Positions 41,777-50,198 of a stretch of DNA of 64,000 bases are shown piece after piece. Made by a program: the position numbers and the translations under genes. Positions within the stretch are counted from its first letter, which is position 1. Each line of letters begins with the position of its first letter. The stretch covers positions 180,012 to 244,011 of the forward strand of contig JAEWGO010000012.1 in assembly GCA_023388255.1 (NCBI GenBank), given 5' to 3'. Source of the stretch: Pseudomonadota bacterium (GTDB taxonomy: Bacteria; Pseudomonadota; Gammaproteobacteria; Xanthomonadales; Rhodanobacteraceae). The notes under the pieces are model-generated. The model saw only the letters and a program-made list of their open reading frames with translations, was not told where the DNA came from and made no database searches.

Positions 41777-42943
41777 ATGGATATCAGCTACATCCTCAAC
41801 CACCTCGGCGAAGACCGCGAACGCTATTTCGGGGCGGTCGCGCCACCGATCGTGCAGTCGTCGATCTTCGCGTTTCCGACCGTTGACGCGATGCGCGCGG
41901 GATTTCGCGACGAGTTCGGCCAGCACGTCTATACGCGCGGCAACAATCCGACCGTCGAGATTTTGCGCAAGAAGGTCGCCGCGCTGGAAGGTGCCGAGGA
42001 TTGCCTGATGTTCGGCAGTGGCGCGGCGGCGATGTCGGCCGGCGTGATCGCCTGCGTCGCCGCCGGCGATCATGTCGTCTGCGTGGCGAAGCCGTACAGC
42101 TGGACGCGTGCGGTGCTGAAGAACCTGCTCGGCCGTTTTGATGTATCGACAACGTTCGTCGATGGCACCGGGGCAGCGAATTTCGAATCGGCGTTGACCG
42201 CTCGCACGTGTTTGATCGTGCTCGAAAGCCCGAACTCGATGACGTTCGAGCAGCAGGATTTCGCTGCGGTCGCCGCGCTGGCGAGGGCGCGCGGTATCCG
42301 CACGATCTGCGACAACAGCTATGCGACACCGCTGAACCAGTCACCGCTGGCGTTCGGCATCGATCTCGTCGCGCATTCGGCGACGAAGTATCTCAATGGC
42401 CACAGCGATGTCGTTGCCGGCGCGTTGTGCGGAAGCACCGCGTTGCTGCGCGAAGTATTCCGTGGCCCCTACATGACTCTCGGCGCGATCCTCGCGCCGC
42501 ATGATGCGTGGCTGATGATCCGCGGCTTGCGCACCTTGCCGATCCGCATGGAGCGCATCGCGTCGACCAGTGCGAAAGTACTTCCATTCCTCGAATCGCA
42601 CCCGCGCGTGCGCCGTCTGTACTCGCCGCTTGCGCAAGCGAATCCGCAACTGGGACTGACCGAACGCCAGTTGCGCGGCGCGAGTGGCTTGCTGACGATC
42701 GAACTCGATGCGCCCGACGTCGCTGCGGTCGAGCGTTTCTGCAACGCGCTTGAACGCTTCCTGATGACGGTGTCGTGGGGCGGCTACGAGTCGCTCGCGT
42801 TCCCGGTGTGCGCAGTCTTTCCGGCGAATGCGGCGCTGCAACCAGCATCGGGATTGCCGCTGAGTCTGGTGCGCCTTTCGATCGGGTTGGAAGATGCCGA
42901 CGTATTGATCGCCGATCTCGATCAGGCACTCGCGCGCATCTGA
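41777..42943 (+). CDS. Cystathionine-lyase/synthase family PLP enzyme
   Basis: 388 residues from ATG 41777; a TTG one codon upstream is less likely. It is a Cys/Met-metabolism PLP enzyme with QSSIFAFP, VYTRGNNPTVEILRKKVAALEGAEDCLMFGSGAAAMS, ESPNSMTFEQQD, DNSYATPLNQSPLAFGIDLV, and the PLP lysine in HSATKYLNGHSDVV (K204). Members catalyse gamma-synthase, beta-lyase or gamma-lyase reactions on sulfur amino acids. The substrate cannot be assigned from sequence alone. The shortened aspartate region DNSYATP is usual for the family. It stands alone, with no met operon around it. Confidence 0.85.
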   Translation: MDISYILNHLGEDRERYFGAVAPPIVQSSIFAFPTVDAMRAGFRDEFGQHVYTRGNNPTVEILRKKVAALEGAEDCLMFGSGAAAMSAGVIACVAAGDHVVCVAKPYSWTRAVLKNLLGRFDVSTTFVDGTGAANFESALTARTCLIVLESPNSMTFEQQDFAAVAALARARGIRTICDNSYATPLNQSPLAFGIDLVAHSATKYLNGHSDVVAGALCGSTALLREVFRGPYMTLGAILAPHDAWLMIRGLRTLPIRMERIASTSAKVLPFLESHPRVRRLYSPLAQANPQLGLTERQLRGASGLLTIELDAPDVAAVERFCNALERFLMTVSWGGYESLAFPVCAVFPANAALQPASGLPLSLVRLSIGLEDADVLIADLDQALARI

Positions 42944-42972
42944 CCTGCGGCCGCGTGGAATGGACCGCCGAC

Positions 42973-43398
42973 TCAGTGAGCGGCGGCGAACAGCCGCCAG
43001 CTCAGCATCCCGACGCCGACCGCGATGGCCATCAGCACCAGCGCCGCTACATTGAACAAACGCCCGAGCCGCAACGCCGCATCCCCGCGCCGGATCGGCG
43101 TGTCGCGCAGCACGCGCGTGTGCGCCAGCGGCCAGCGTCGATCCTCGATGACGCGCCGTGCGAGGCGTGCCGCATAGCCGGCGAGCAACAGCAGGCACAA
43201 GCCGCTGCCGATCAACGCGACGGTGATCCAGCGTCGCAACTGCAAGATCAATTGCGCGGTAGGAATGCTCTCGGCCTGTCGCAGCAGCCAGTGCTGAAAT
43301 GCGAACACGAGCGCCACGGCTGCGAGCGTCGCCACGGTCAGCACGACCACGGTCACGCGACGCAGGCGCGGGTCGGCGTGCTGGATGTCGATTTCCAT
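42973..43398 (-). CDS. Conserved three-pass membrane protein, unknown
   Basis: 141 residues with three hydrophobic segments: VTVVVLTVATLAAVALVFAF, WITVALIGSGLCLLLLAGYAA and LFNVAALVLMAIAVGVGMLSW. A polar loop between the second and third has DRRWPLAHTRVLRDTPIRRGDAALRLGR, repeating basic residues and a conserved-looking W. I know no named family or function. The gene is convergent with the PLP enzyme and divergent from the lipoprotein gene at 43502, with about 100 bp between starts. Confidence 0.7.
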   Translation of the reverse strand: MEIDIQHADPRLRRVTVVVLTVATLAAVALVFAFQHWLLRQAESIPTAQLILQLRRWITVALIGSGLCLLLLAGYAARLARRVIEDRRWPLAHTRVLRDTPIRRGDAALRLGRLFNVAALVLMAIAVGVGMLSWRLFAAAH

Positions 43399-43501
43399 GC
43401 GATCTCCCCGGAAGCCGCCGCACTATAGCGAACGCTCCGCGCGCGCAGCGTGCCGCCCGTCGCCGAATCGCCGCGCTGGTCGCGGCTGCTATCCTTCGCG
43501 C

Positions 43502-44446
43502 ATGAACCGACTGCTCGTTGCACTGCTGTTGTGCCTGCCCATGTCGGCATGCCAGACCCTGGGCCGCTCCGACGGACCCCATCGCGACGTTTCATCTGCA
43601 CCACATGCGTTCTTGCTCGAAGGCGATTTCGACAACAACGAGCAGGTCTGGAGCGCGCGTGAATCCGATGCGGTCAATCCGGTTCCGCATGTCGTCGTTT
43701 CGCTCGAATCGACCGCGCGAGACGACTGGATGCTCTGGCGCGTCCATCTCGATTCCGCGCCCCCGGTGGACGTGACGTGGGCAATGCATCGCATCGCTGC
43801 GAACGTTGGCGTCGTGACGCTGCTTCCGCATCGCGCCCTCGTTGCGGCACCGGCGACCGGTGAGGCATTCGATCCGCAGCAATGGACTCCGCTCGATGCG
43901 TGCGCGTTGCGCGGAACGGCCACGACCTCAGGCATTCGCGTTGTCGCGAATGCCGACTCATGCACCACGATCGCGCCGGGCATCGGTGCGCAGGCGGCGT
44001 TGTTGCCGTTGGCGATCGAGCGCGAAGGCGAATGGCTACACCTGCGCCTGTATGCGGACCAGGCGCGTGGTGCGCAGGCGCGTTTGGATGCGCGCAAGGT
44101 ACAGATGTTCGGCGGCTGGGCGGCGATCAATGGTTCCGGTCCGGACGCCGGCGCGGACAGCAAGGACTGGCACATGAATCGCAATCTGCGCATCGGCAAC
44201 GAAGGTGGGCGCTTTGCGCTGGCCTGGCGCGACGGCAAGCCGTCCGGATATTCGCTCGAGCTCGAACGGCTGACCTATCGCGACGGCAACGTGCCGGTGC
44301 TGAAATTGTCGGTCGTAGACGATGGCAGCGGTCGTACCTTGGCGTACGCCTGGGCCAATCCCGAGGCTACGCGGATCGGCATCAACCTCGGTTGGGTCCA
44401 AGTCGGATTGGATCGTGCCGTGGCGACCCGCCCGGGGTCGCCGTGA
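43502..44446 (+). CDS. Putative lipoprotein, unknown
   Basis: 314 residues from ATG 43502. The N terminus MNRLLVALLLCLPMSACQTLG is a lipoprotein signal with cysteine 17 as the lipidated residue (MSAC lipobox, slightly off consensus). The rest is beta-rich and without recognised domains, e.g. DWMLWRVHLDSAPPVDVTWAMH and GWAAINGSGPDAGADSKDWHMNRNLRIG. No ribosome site is visible; TATCCT at 43490-43495 sits at the right distance for transcription to start at the ATG, so the message may be leaderless. csaA follows 87 bp later. Confidence 0.65.
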   Translation: MNRLLVALLLCLPMSACQTLGRSDGPHRDVSSAPHAFLLEGDFDNNEQVWSARESDAVNPVPHVVVSLESTARDDWMLWRVHLDSAPPVDVTWAMHRIAANVGVVTLLPHRALVAAPATGEAFDPQQWTPLDACALRGTATTSGIRVVANADSCTTIAPGIGAQAALLPLAIEREGEWLHLRLYADQARGAQARLDARKVQMFGGWAAINGSGPDAGADSKDWHMNRNLRIGNEGGRFALAWRDGKPSGYSLELERLTYRDGNVPVLKLSVVDDGSGRTLAYAWANPEATRIGINLGWVQVGLDRAVATRPGSP

Positions 44447-44495
44447 TCATCGAAGAGCGGCAGACAGGCGCGTTGCCTCTTCGTATCGTCTACCC

Positions 44496-44527
44496 GCAGC
44501 CATCCGTGGCCGCACTTTTCAAAGGAG
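44496..44527 (+). promoter_or_regulatory. csaA copy of the dispersed leader hairpin
   Basis: GCAGCCATCCGTGGCCGCAC then TTTTCAAAGGAG runs straight into the csaA ribosome site. It differs from the galU copy at only two positions in the hairpin region. Confidence 0.6.
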
Positions 44528-44533
44528 CAGTTC

Positions 44534-44866
44534 ATGGAACACATCGCATGGAGCGATTTCGAGAAAGTGCTGATCGTTGCCGGGACCGTGACGCGCGTTG
44601 AACCATTCCCCGAGGCACGCAAGCCGGCGTACAAGTTCTGGGTCGACTTCGGCCCATATGGCGAAAAGAAGACCAGCGCGCAGGTCACGAACCTTTATTC
44701 CCACGGGGAACTCGTCGGACGGCAGATCGTCGGCGTGATCAATTCCCCGCCGAAGCAGATCGGTCCGTTCGTGTCGGAATTCCTGCTGACCGGTTTCCAC
44801 ACGGACGACGGCGTCGTCGTCACCGCGATCGAGCGACCGGTGCCGAATGGGACGCGGATGGCGTAG
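44534..44866 (+). CDS. csaA: CsaA-like tRNA-binding protein
   Basis: 110 residues with the OB-fold of the tRNA-binding domain shared by CsaA, methionyl-tRNA synthetase C terminus and Arc1p: IAWSDFEKVLIVAGTVTRVEPFPEARKPAYKFWVDFG, KKTSAQVTNLYSHGELVGRQIVGVINSPPKQIGPFVSEFLLTGF. CsaA dimers bind tRNA and were described as export chaperones in Bacillus. AAAGGAG lies 7 nt before ATG 44534. It does not form an evident operon with its neighbours. The leader element is described separately. Confidence 0.9.
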   Translation: MEHIAWSDFEKVLIVAGTVTRVEPFPEARKPAYKFWVDFGPYGEKKTSAQVTNLYSHGELVGRQIVGVINSPPKQIGPFVSEFLLTGFHTDDGVVVTAIERPVPNGTRMA

Positions 44867-44982
44867 TGGCACATCTGCCGGCAGTTGGCCGGGCTATGCG
44901 CACGCTTCGCCGCATGCGTGTTGCGCGGATCGCGGCGGCGCGGCATATGTCGCTGTCCCGATCCGAACCAGTAGTCCATGCC

Positions 44983-45525
44983 ATGACATCTCTCACGCTC
45001 GTCGCCATCTGCGCGATGTCCCTCATGGCCGCACCTTCGTCCGCACATGCAACGCCTGCGCAGGTCGAGGCTTTGCAAAAGGTGAACCGCGATATCTGGG
45101 AGCCTTTCGCGCGCGGCATCGGCAATTTCGACGACGCGACTTGGCTTGGTGTGCGCTCGCGGGACTTCGTGCTGGTGCAGCGGAGCAAGCCGCACTTCCT
45201 CGACCACGACTTCTATGTCGAGGATTCGACCAAAGTGATGCGCGATTTGAAACAGGCGGGTACGCAGCTTGCGCTCGAGTTGCGCTTCGAGGAACGCATG
45301 ACCGATGGTCGCTACAGTTCGGAGCGCGGACTGATCCGCACGACCATGACCGAAGCCGGCAAGGAGGCGCGCACATTCTTCAGCCGCTTCCATGCGATCT
45401 CCCGCATCGAGGACGGCCGCTGGCGCGTCCTCACCGAATACCGCACTTCCGTTGGGTCCGAGGGGGAAAAGGAATTCGCCGCGGCATTTCCCGTTCAGTC
45501 AATTGCCGCAGCGCTGAAGGAATAG
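44983..45525 (+). CDS. Secreted NTF2-like protein, unknown
   Basis: 180 residues from ATG 44983, chosen because it gives a proper signal peptide (TSLTLVAICAMSLMAAPSSAHA, cleaved near residue 23); the frame continues to 44866 without one. The mature part looks like a DUF4440/NTF2-like fold: QVEALQKVNRDIWEPFARGIGNFDDATWLGVRSRDFVLVQ, EDSTKVMRDLKQAG, and RFHAISRIEDGRWRVLTEYRTS. Members bind small ligands or act as enzymes in the periplasm; no activity can be assigned. It is convergent with the thiolase gene. Confidence 0.68.
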   Translation: MTSLTLVAICAMSLMAAPSSAHATPAQVEALQKVNRDIWEPFARGIGNFDDATWLGVRSRDFVLVQRSKPHFLDHDFYVEDSTKVMRDLKQAGTQLALELRFEERMTDGRYSSERGLIRTTMTEAGKEARTFFSRFHAISRIEDGRWRVLTEYRTSVGSEGEKEFAAAFPVQSIAAALKE

Positions 45526-45566
45526 AACGCGAACCAGCTTCGACGCTCCATCTTCAGTTCGCGGCC

Positions 45567-46763
45567 TCAAAGGGCCTCGAAGATTCCCGCCGCGCCCATG
45601 CCGGTGCCGATGCACATCGTGACCATGCCGTATTTCTGCTTGCGCCGGCGCAGGCCGTGGATCAGCGTGGCCGCGCGCACCGCGCCGGTGGCGCCGAGCG
45701 GGTGGCCGAGCGCGATCGCACCGCCGAGCGGATTGACCTTCGATGCATCGAGGCCTACATCGCGGATCACCGCGAGCGATTGCGCGGCGAACGCTTCATT
45801 GAGTTCGATCCAGTCGAGTTGCTCCTTCTTGAGGCCGGCGAGGTCGAGCGCCTTCGGAATCGCCGCGATCGGACCGATGCCCATGACTTCGGGCGGCACG
45901 CCAGCGACCGTGAAGCCAACGAAACGCGCCAGTGGCGTCAGGCCGTAAGCCTTGATCGCGTGCTCACTGGCGAGCAACAGCGCGCCAGCGCCATCGGACA
46001 TCTGTGAGGAATTGCCGGCGGTGACGCTGCCGCCCATACGGAACACCGGACGCAGTTTGGCGAGACCTTCGAGGCTGGTGTCCTTGCGCGGGCCTTCGTC
46101 GACTGAGATCGTGCGCGAATCGGTGCGCACGGTGTCGTTCGCCAGATCCGGATAGTGATCGTCGAGCGTGAACGGAACGATTTCATCATTGAATTCGCCG
46201 GCTGCAATCGCGGCGAGCGCCTTCTGATGCGAGGCGAGGGCGAATGCATCCTGGTCTTCGCGGCTGACTTTCCACCGCTCCGCGACCTTCTCGGCGGTGA
46301 TGCCCATGCCATAGGCGATCGCGACGTTGTCATCGGCGAACGCGGCCGGGTTCATCGCGATCTTGTGGCCCATCATCGGCACCATGCTCATCGACTCGGT
46401 GCCACCGGCGAGCATCAGGTCGGCCTCGCCGAGGCGGATGCGGTCGGCTGCCATCGCGATCGCCTGCATGCCGGACGAGCAGAAGCGGTTGATGGTGACA
46501 CCGGGCACGCTGTCGGGCAGGCCGGCGAGCAGCACGCCGATGCGCGCGACGTTCATGCCTTGCTCGGCTTCCGGCATCGCGCAGCCGATGATCGCATCGC
46601 CGATGCGCGCAGGGTCGATGCCGGGCGCTTTCGCGATCGCGGCGCGCAGTACGTGCGCGAGCAGGTCGTCGGGGCGGGTGTTGCGGAACACGCCGCGCGG
46701 CGCTTTGCCGACCGGTGTGCGCGCGACGGAGACGATATAGGCGTCCTGGATTTGCTTGCTCAT
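45567..46763 (-). CDS. fadA: Acetyl-CoA C-acyltransferase (3-ketoacyl-CoA thiolase)
   Basis: 398 residues of the thiolase family. The nucleophile cysteine is in NRFCSSGMQ (C95). The C-terminal catalytic motifs are NPLGGAIALGHPLGATGAVR and CIGTGMGA, with NEAFAAQ for the histidine. The substrate loop is of the degradative type. It cleaves 3-ketoacyl-CoA with CoA in beta-oxidation. It follows the two-domain dehydrogenase on the same strand after 151 bp that hold a MITE-like repeat, and the two form a fad operon with the TetR gene upstream. The symbol follows function; the paralogue could be fadI. Confidence 0.92.
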   Translation of the reverse strand: MSKQIQDAYIVSVARTPVGKAPRGVFRNTRPDDLLAHVLRAAIAKAPGIDPARIGDAIIGCAMPEAEQGMNVARIGVLLAGLPDSVPGVTINRFCSSGMQAIAMAADRIRLGEADLMLAGGTESMSMVPMMGHKIAMNPAAFADDNVAIAYGMGITAEKVAERWKVSREDQDAFALASHQKALAAIAAGEFNDEIVPFTLDDHYPDLANDTVRTDSRTISVDEGPRKDTSLEGLAKLRPVFRMGGSVTAGNSSQMSDGAGALLLASEHAIKAYGLTPLARFVGFTVAGVPPEVMGIGPIAAIPKALDLAGLKKEQLDWIELNEAFAAQSLAVIRDVGLDASKVNPLGGAIALGHPLGATGAVRAATLIHGLRRRKQKYGMVTMCIGTGMGAAGIFEAL

Positions 46764-46816
46764 TGCCTTTCTCCAGTGCGCGGGCAGCTGGCCCGCTGCA
46801 CATCATTGGTTTTGCC

Positions 46817-46889
46817 GTCAACCCGGCGCAGGCCGGGATCCATCTTGATGTTGAATGTCACAATGGATTCCCGCCTGCGTCGTCATGAC
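46817..46889. repeat. MITE-like repeat inside the fad operon
   Basis: 73 bp with terminal inverted repeats of 27 bp matching at 21 positions (GTCAACCCGGCGCAGGCCGG at the left end). It sits between the dehydrogenase and thiolase genes. It matches the repeats at 27640-27743 and 41717-41742 and has no coding frame. Confidence 0.72.
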
Positions 46890-46914
46890 GAACACGTCGA
46901 TTTGTCGCGCGCCA

Positions 46915-49290
46915 TCAATTGCGAAGCGGCTTGCCGGTGCTCAGCGTGTGTGCGATGCGCTCCTGCGTCTTCGGCATCTGCGCGAGTTCGAAGAAGTGCT
47001 TGCGTTCGAGGTCGAGCAGCCATTCCTCGTCGACCTGCGAACCGCGCTCGATCGCGCCACCGCAAAGCACATCGCCGATGCGTGTCGAGACGGCGTTGTC
47101 GTGCTCGGAGATGAAGCGGCCTTCGAGCATGTTGACCAGCGCCATCTTCAGGGTCGCGAGACCGACGTCGCCGGCTATGGTCACGTTGGTCGCGGGCAGG
47201 GGTGGGCGGTAGCCGGATTCTGCCATCGCCGCGGCGATCGTCTTCGCGACATGCAGCAGCTCAAAACCGTTGAACACGATCACGTCGTCCGGCCGCAGCA
47301 GGCCGAGCTGTTTCGCTTCGAGCGCGCTGCCGGACATCTTCGCCTGCGCGACCGTCTCGAACATGCGCTTGATCTCGGGGAAAACATCGCCTTCGGCGGC
47401 GCGTTGCGAAGCGCGCACCGCGATTTCCTTCAATCCACCGCCGGCAGGCAGCAGGCCGACGCCGGCTTCGACGAGGCCGATGTAGCTTTCCAGCGCGGCG
47501 ACCGTACGTGCGCTGTGCATCTGGAACTCGCAGCCGCCGCCGAGCGCAAGGCCGCGCAACGCGGCGACGACCGGGACCAGCGAATACTTGATCCGCATGC
47601 TGGTCTTCTGGAAGTTCGCGATCATCGATTCGAGCTTGTCGATCTGGCCGCTCTGCACGAAACCGACCATGCCTTTGAGATCCGCGCCGGCCGAGAACGC
47701 CTTGTCGCTGTCCTGCCAGATCACGACAGACTTGAGGTTCTTCTCGGCGTAGCCGATCGCCTGCTGGATGCCGTCGAGCACGGTGTCGTTGACCGTGTTC
47801 ATCTTGGTCTTGAACGAGAGGATGCCGACGCCGTCGTCGCCGAGCGACCACAGGCGCACACCGTCGTTTTCCCACAGCGTCGTGCCGGTATCGAACGTCT
47901 CGCCGATCAGCGCATCCGGGAACAGCTGGCGCGCATAGACCGGATGCGCCGAGCGTGGTTCGTAGGTGCCGGTGCGCGGCGCATACGCGCCGTCGGCGTG
48001 GTGCACGCCGTCGACCTTGCCGACCCAGTCGGGCAGGGCGGCGCTGCTCATCGCCTTGCCGGCGGCAATGTCCTCGGCGATCCACCGCGCGACCTCGGCC
48101 CAGCCGGCCGATTGCCAGGTTTCAAAGGGCCCAAGCTTCCAGCCGTAGCCCCAGCGGATCGCGAAGTCGATGTCGCGCGCGGTCTCGGCGATGTCGGCGA
48201 GGTGGAAGGCGCTGTAGTGGAACAGATCGCGGAACACGGCCCACAGGAACTGCGCCTGCGGGTCGCTCGACGCGCGCAACTTGCCAAACTTCTCGGCCGG
48301 ATTCTTTACGCCAAGGATCGCGGCGACTTCGTCGGATGGCTTGGCCGCTGCAGGCACGTAATCTTGCTTGGCCAGATCCAGAACCACGATGTCCTTGCCG
48401 CGCTTGGTGTAGATGCCGGCGCCGGTCTTCTGGCCGAGCGCGCCTTTGGCGATCAACGCGGACAGCCATGCCGGCGACTGGAAATGTGCGTGCCACGGAT
48501 CGTTCGGCAGCGTGTCGGCCATCGTCTGGATGACGTGCGCCATCGTATCGAGGCCGACCACGTCGGCGGTGCGGTAGGTCGCGGACTTCGGGCGGCCGAT
48601 CGCGGGGCCGGTCAGCGCGTCGACGAGGTCGAACGGCAAGCCGAACTGCGCCGTGTGGTGCATCGTGGCAAGGATCGAGAACACGCCGATGCGGTTGCCG
48701 ATGAAGTTCGGCGTGTCCTTGGCGTAGACCACGCCCTTGCCGAGCGTCGTGGTCAGGAAGGCCTCGAGGCCGGCGAGCACGCTGCGGTCGGTCTCCTTGT
48801 CTGGAATCAACTCGACCAGATGCATGTAGCGCGGCGGGTTGAAGAAGTGGATGCCGGAGAAGCGCGGGCGCAGCTTCATTGGCAGCGCATCGGCCAGTGC
48901 GTTGATCGAGAGGCCGGAAGTGTTGCTTGCAACTACTGCCGAATCAGATAGATACGGCGAAATCTTCTTGTAGAGGTCAAGCTTCCAGTCAAGCCGCTCG
49001 GCAATCGCCTCGATGACGAGGTCGCAGTCGCGCAGGGCTTCGAGATGATCGTCGTAATTGGCCGGCGCGATCCCCGCCACTTTCGATTTCTCCGCCAGCG
49101 GCGCCGGCGACAGCTTGGCGAGGTTCGCGATCGCCTTCAGCGCGATGCCGCTCTTGTCCCCCTCCTTGGCGGGAAGGTCGAACAGCAGTGTTTCGACGTC
49201 GGCATTGACGAGGTGCGCGGCGATCTGCGCGCCCATCACGCCGGCGCCAAGCACGGCCGCCTTGCGGATACGGAGAGGTTGCTGACTCAT
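46915..49290 (-). CDS. 3-hydroxyacyl-CoA dehydrogenase/enoyl-CoA hydratase (FadN-like)
   Basis: 791 residues. The dehydrogenase part comes first: the NAD fold AAVLGAGVMGAQIAAHLVNADV at residue 11, then GIHFFNPPRYMHLVELI and DTPNFIGNRIGVFSILATM. The enoyl-CoA hydratase/isomerase part is C-terminal from about residue 485 (DSDKAFSAGADLKGMVGF; LRGLALGGGCEFQMH). This order is the reverse of FadB and matches FadN-type proteins. The protein performs the middle two steps of beta-oxidation. Its leader has the dispersed hairpin plus a near-match to the PsrA operator (AAAAC-GCGT-GTTGA at 49308-49321). Confidence 0.92.
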   Translation of the reverse strand: MSQQPLRIRKAAVLGAGVMGAQIAAHLVNADVETLLFDLPAKEGDKSGIALKAIANLAKLSPAPLAEKSKVAGIAPANYDDHLEALRDCDLVIEAIAERLDWKLDLYKKISPYLSDSAVVASNTSGLSINALADALPMKLRPRFSGIHFFNPPRYMHLVELIPDKETDRSVLAGLEAFLTTTLGKGVVYAKDTPNFIGNRIGVFSILATMHHTAQFGLPFDLVDALTGPAIGRPKSATYRTADVVGLDTMAHVIQTMADTLPNDPWHAHFQSPAWLSALIAKGALGQKTGAGIYTKRGKDIVVLDLAKQDYVPAAAKPSDEVAAILGVKNPAEKFGKLRASSDPQAQFLWAVFRDLFHYSAFHLADIAETARDIDFAIRWGYGWKLGPFETWQSAGWAEVARWIAEDIAAGKAMSSAALPDWVGKVDGVHHADGAYAPRTGTYEPRSAHPVYARQLFPDALIGETFDTGTTLWENDGVRLWSLGDDGVGILSFKTKMNTVNDTVLDGIQQAIGYAEKNLKSVVIWQDSDKAFSAGADLKGMVGFVQSGQIDKLESMIANFQKTSMRIKYSLVPVVAALRGLALGGGCEFQMHSARTVAALESYIGLVEAGVGLLPAGGGLKEIAVRASQRAAEGDVFPEIKRMFETVAQAKMSGSALEAKQLGLLRPDDVIVFNGFELLHVAKTIAAAMAESGYRPPLPATNVTIAGDVGLATLKMALVNMLEGRFISEHDNAVSTRIGDVLCGGAIERGSQVDEEWLLDLERKHFFELAQMPKTQERIAHTLSTGKPLRN

Positions 49291-49315
49291 GAAAGACTCC
49301 GGATTGAAAAACGCG

Positions 49316-49347
49316 TGTTGAAAGGTGCGGCCAAGTACGGCCGCTGG
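49316..49347 (-). promoter_or_regulatory. fad-operon copy of the dispersed leader hairpin
   Basis: In gene orientation GCGGCC-GTACTT-GGCCGC followed by ACCTTTCAA. It begins about 25 nt before the dehydrogenase start and overlaps the first 108-bp tandem unit. Confidence 0.55.
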
Positions 49348-49530
49348 TGGACGATTCGAAGACGTGGCACACGGGAAACGAAGCAGGCCATGTCGAAACA
49401 GCGATCAAGAAGGATCGGACCGGTGCCTAGAAGTGCTGCCGCGGAGGGCCGCATGTGGACGATTTGAAAACGCGATGCATGAAGAACGAAGTGGGCCATG
49501 TCGAGCGGGCGATCGAGGAGCCATCGCAAA
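49325..49530. repeat. 108-bp tandem duplication in the fad leader
   Basis: A unit starting GTGCGGCC at 49325 is repeated at 49433, with matching phrases GTGGACGATT(C/T)GAA, then GAACGAAG and GGCCATGTCGA. Both units hold the GGCCGC hairpin arm. Period 108 bp. No real coding frame runs through it. Confidence 0.75.
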
Positions 49531-49557
49531 AGCCAGCGAAGATCGCGAAAGCAAAAC

Positions 49558-50196
49558 TCACGCGCGCAAACCGGCGGCCGCAAACCGCACGAGATGCTGG
49601 GCGGTCTGTTCGCGATGGGTCCGCTCGCTCACGCTTTCCTTGCGCTTGATCATGCCGAAGTCCGCCATTGCGTAGGTGAGGGCGCCGGCGACGATGTCCA
49701 GCCGCCAGTACAGTTCCTCCTTGCCGAGATGCGGCAGCAGGCGTGCGAACGCATTGGCGAATTCACGCAGCACATGGCCGTAGTTGTCGGACAGGAACTT
49801 GCGCAGACGCTCGTCGTGCTCGGCGTAGGCACGCGCCAGTACGCGCACGAACGCGGTGCCACCGGCGCTGTCCATCGATTGTTCGAGCGCAGGGCGGATG
49901 AAGGCGTCGAGCACGTCTTCGAGTTCGTGCCCGGGGTTTTCGCTGGCGGCGGCAAGCGCATCGAGGCGATGCCGGTTGAGCTCATCGAGGCGACGCCGGA
50001 ACACTTCCTCGATCAGGCTTTCCTTCGAACCGAAGTGATAGTTCACCGCGGCAAGGTTGACCTTTGCCGCGGAGGTCACCTGACGCAGGGAGGCGCCGGC
50101 AAATCCATGCTGGGCGAACAGCGTCTCGGCGACGCCGAGAATGCGTTCCTTGGTCGAAAAGTTGGAGGGGTTCGTGCGCAAGCGCGAGGAATCCAT
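49558..50196 (-). CDS. PsrA-like TetR transcriptional regulator of fatty-acid genes
   Basis: 212 residues from ATG 50196. TetR HTH: STKERILGVAETLFAQHGFAGASLRQVTSAAKVNLAAVNYHFGSKESLI. The C-terminal domain (from about 75; RPALEQSMDSAGGTAFVRVLARAYAEHDERLRKFL) is of the type found in PsrA and related fatty-acid sensors. PsrA represses itself and fad genes until bound by long-chain fatty acids. The perfect palindrome 2 bp before its start matches the PsrA consensus, and the fad genes lie directly downstream on the same strand, so it is probably their repressor. Confidence 0.83.
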   Translation of the reverse strand: MDSSRLRTNPSNFSTKERILGVAETLFAQHGFAGASLRQVTSAAKVNLAAVNYHFGSKESLIEEVFRRRLDELNRHRLDALAAASENPGHELEDVLDAFIRPALEQSMDSAGGTAFVRVLARAYAEHDERLRKFLSDNYGHVLREFANAFARLLPHLGKEELYWRLDIVAGALTYAMADFGMIKRKESVSERTHREQTAQHLVRFAAAGLRA

Positions 50197-50198
50197 GA

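Noticed and set aside
44866..44982. N-terminal extension of the NTF2-like protein to 44866
   Set aside because: It would place 39 Arg-rich residues before a proper signal peptide and lacks a better ribosome site.
49325..49530. Tandem repeats considered as a CRISPR array
   Set aside because: There are only two units, the repeated part is about 95 of 108 bp, there are no regular unique spacers, and no cas genes are nearby.
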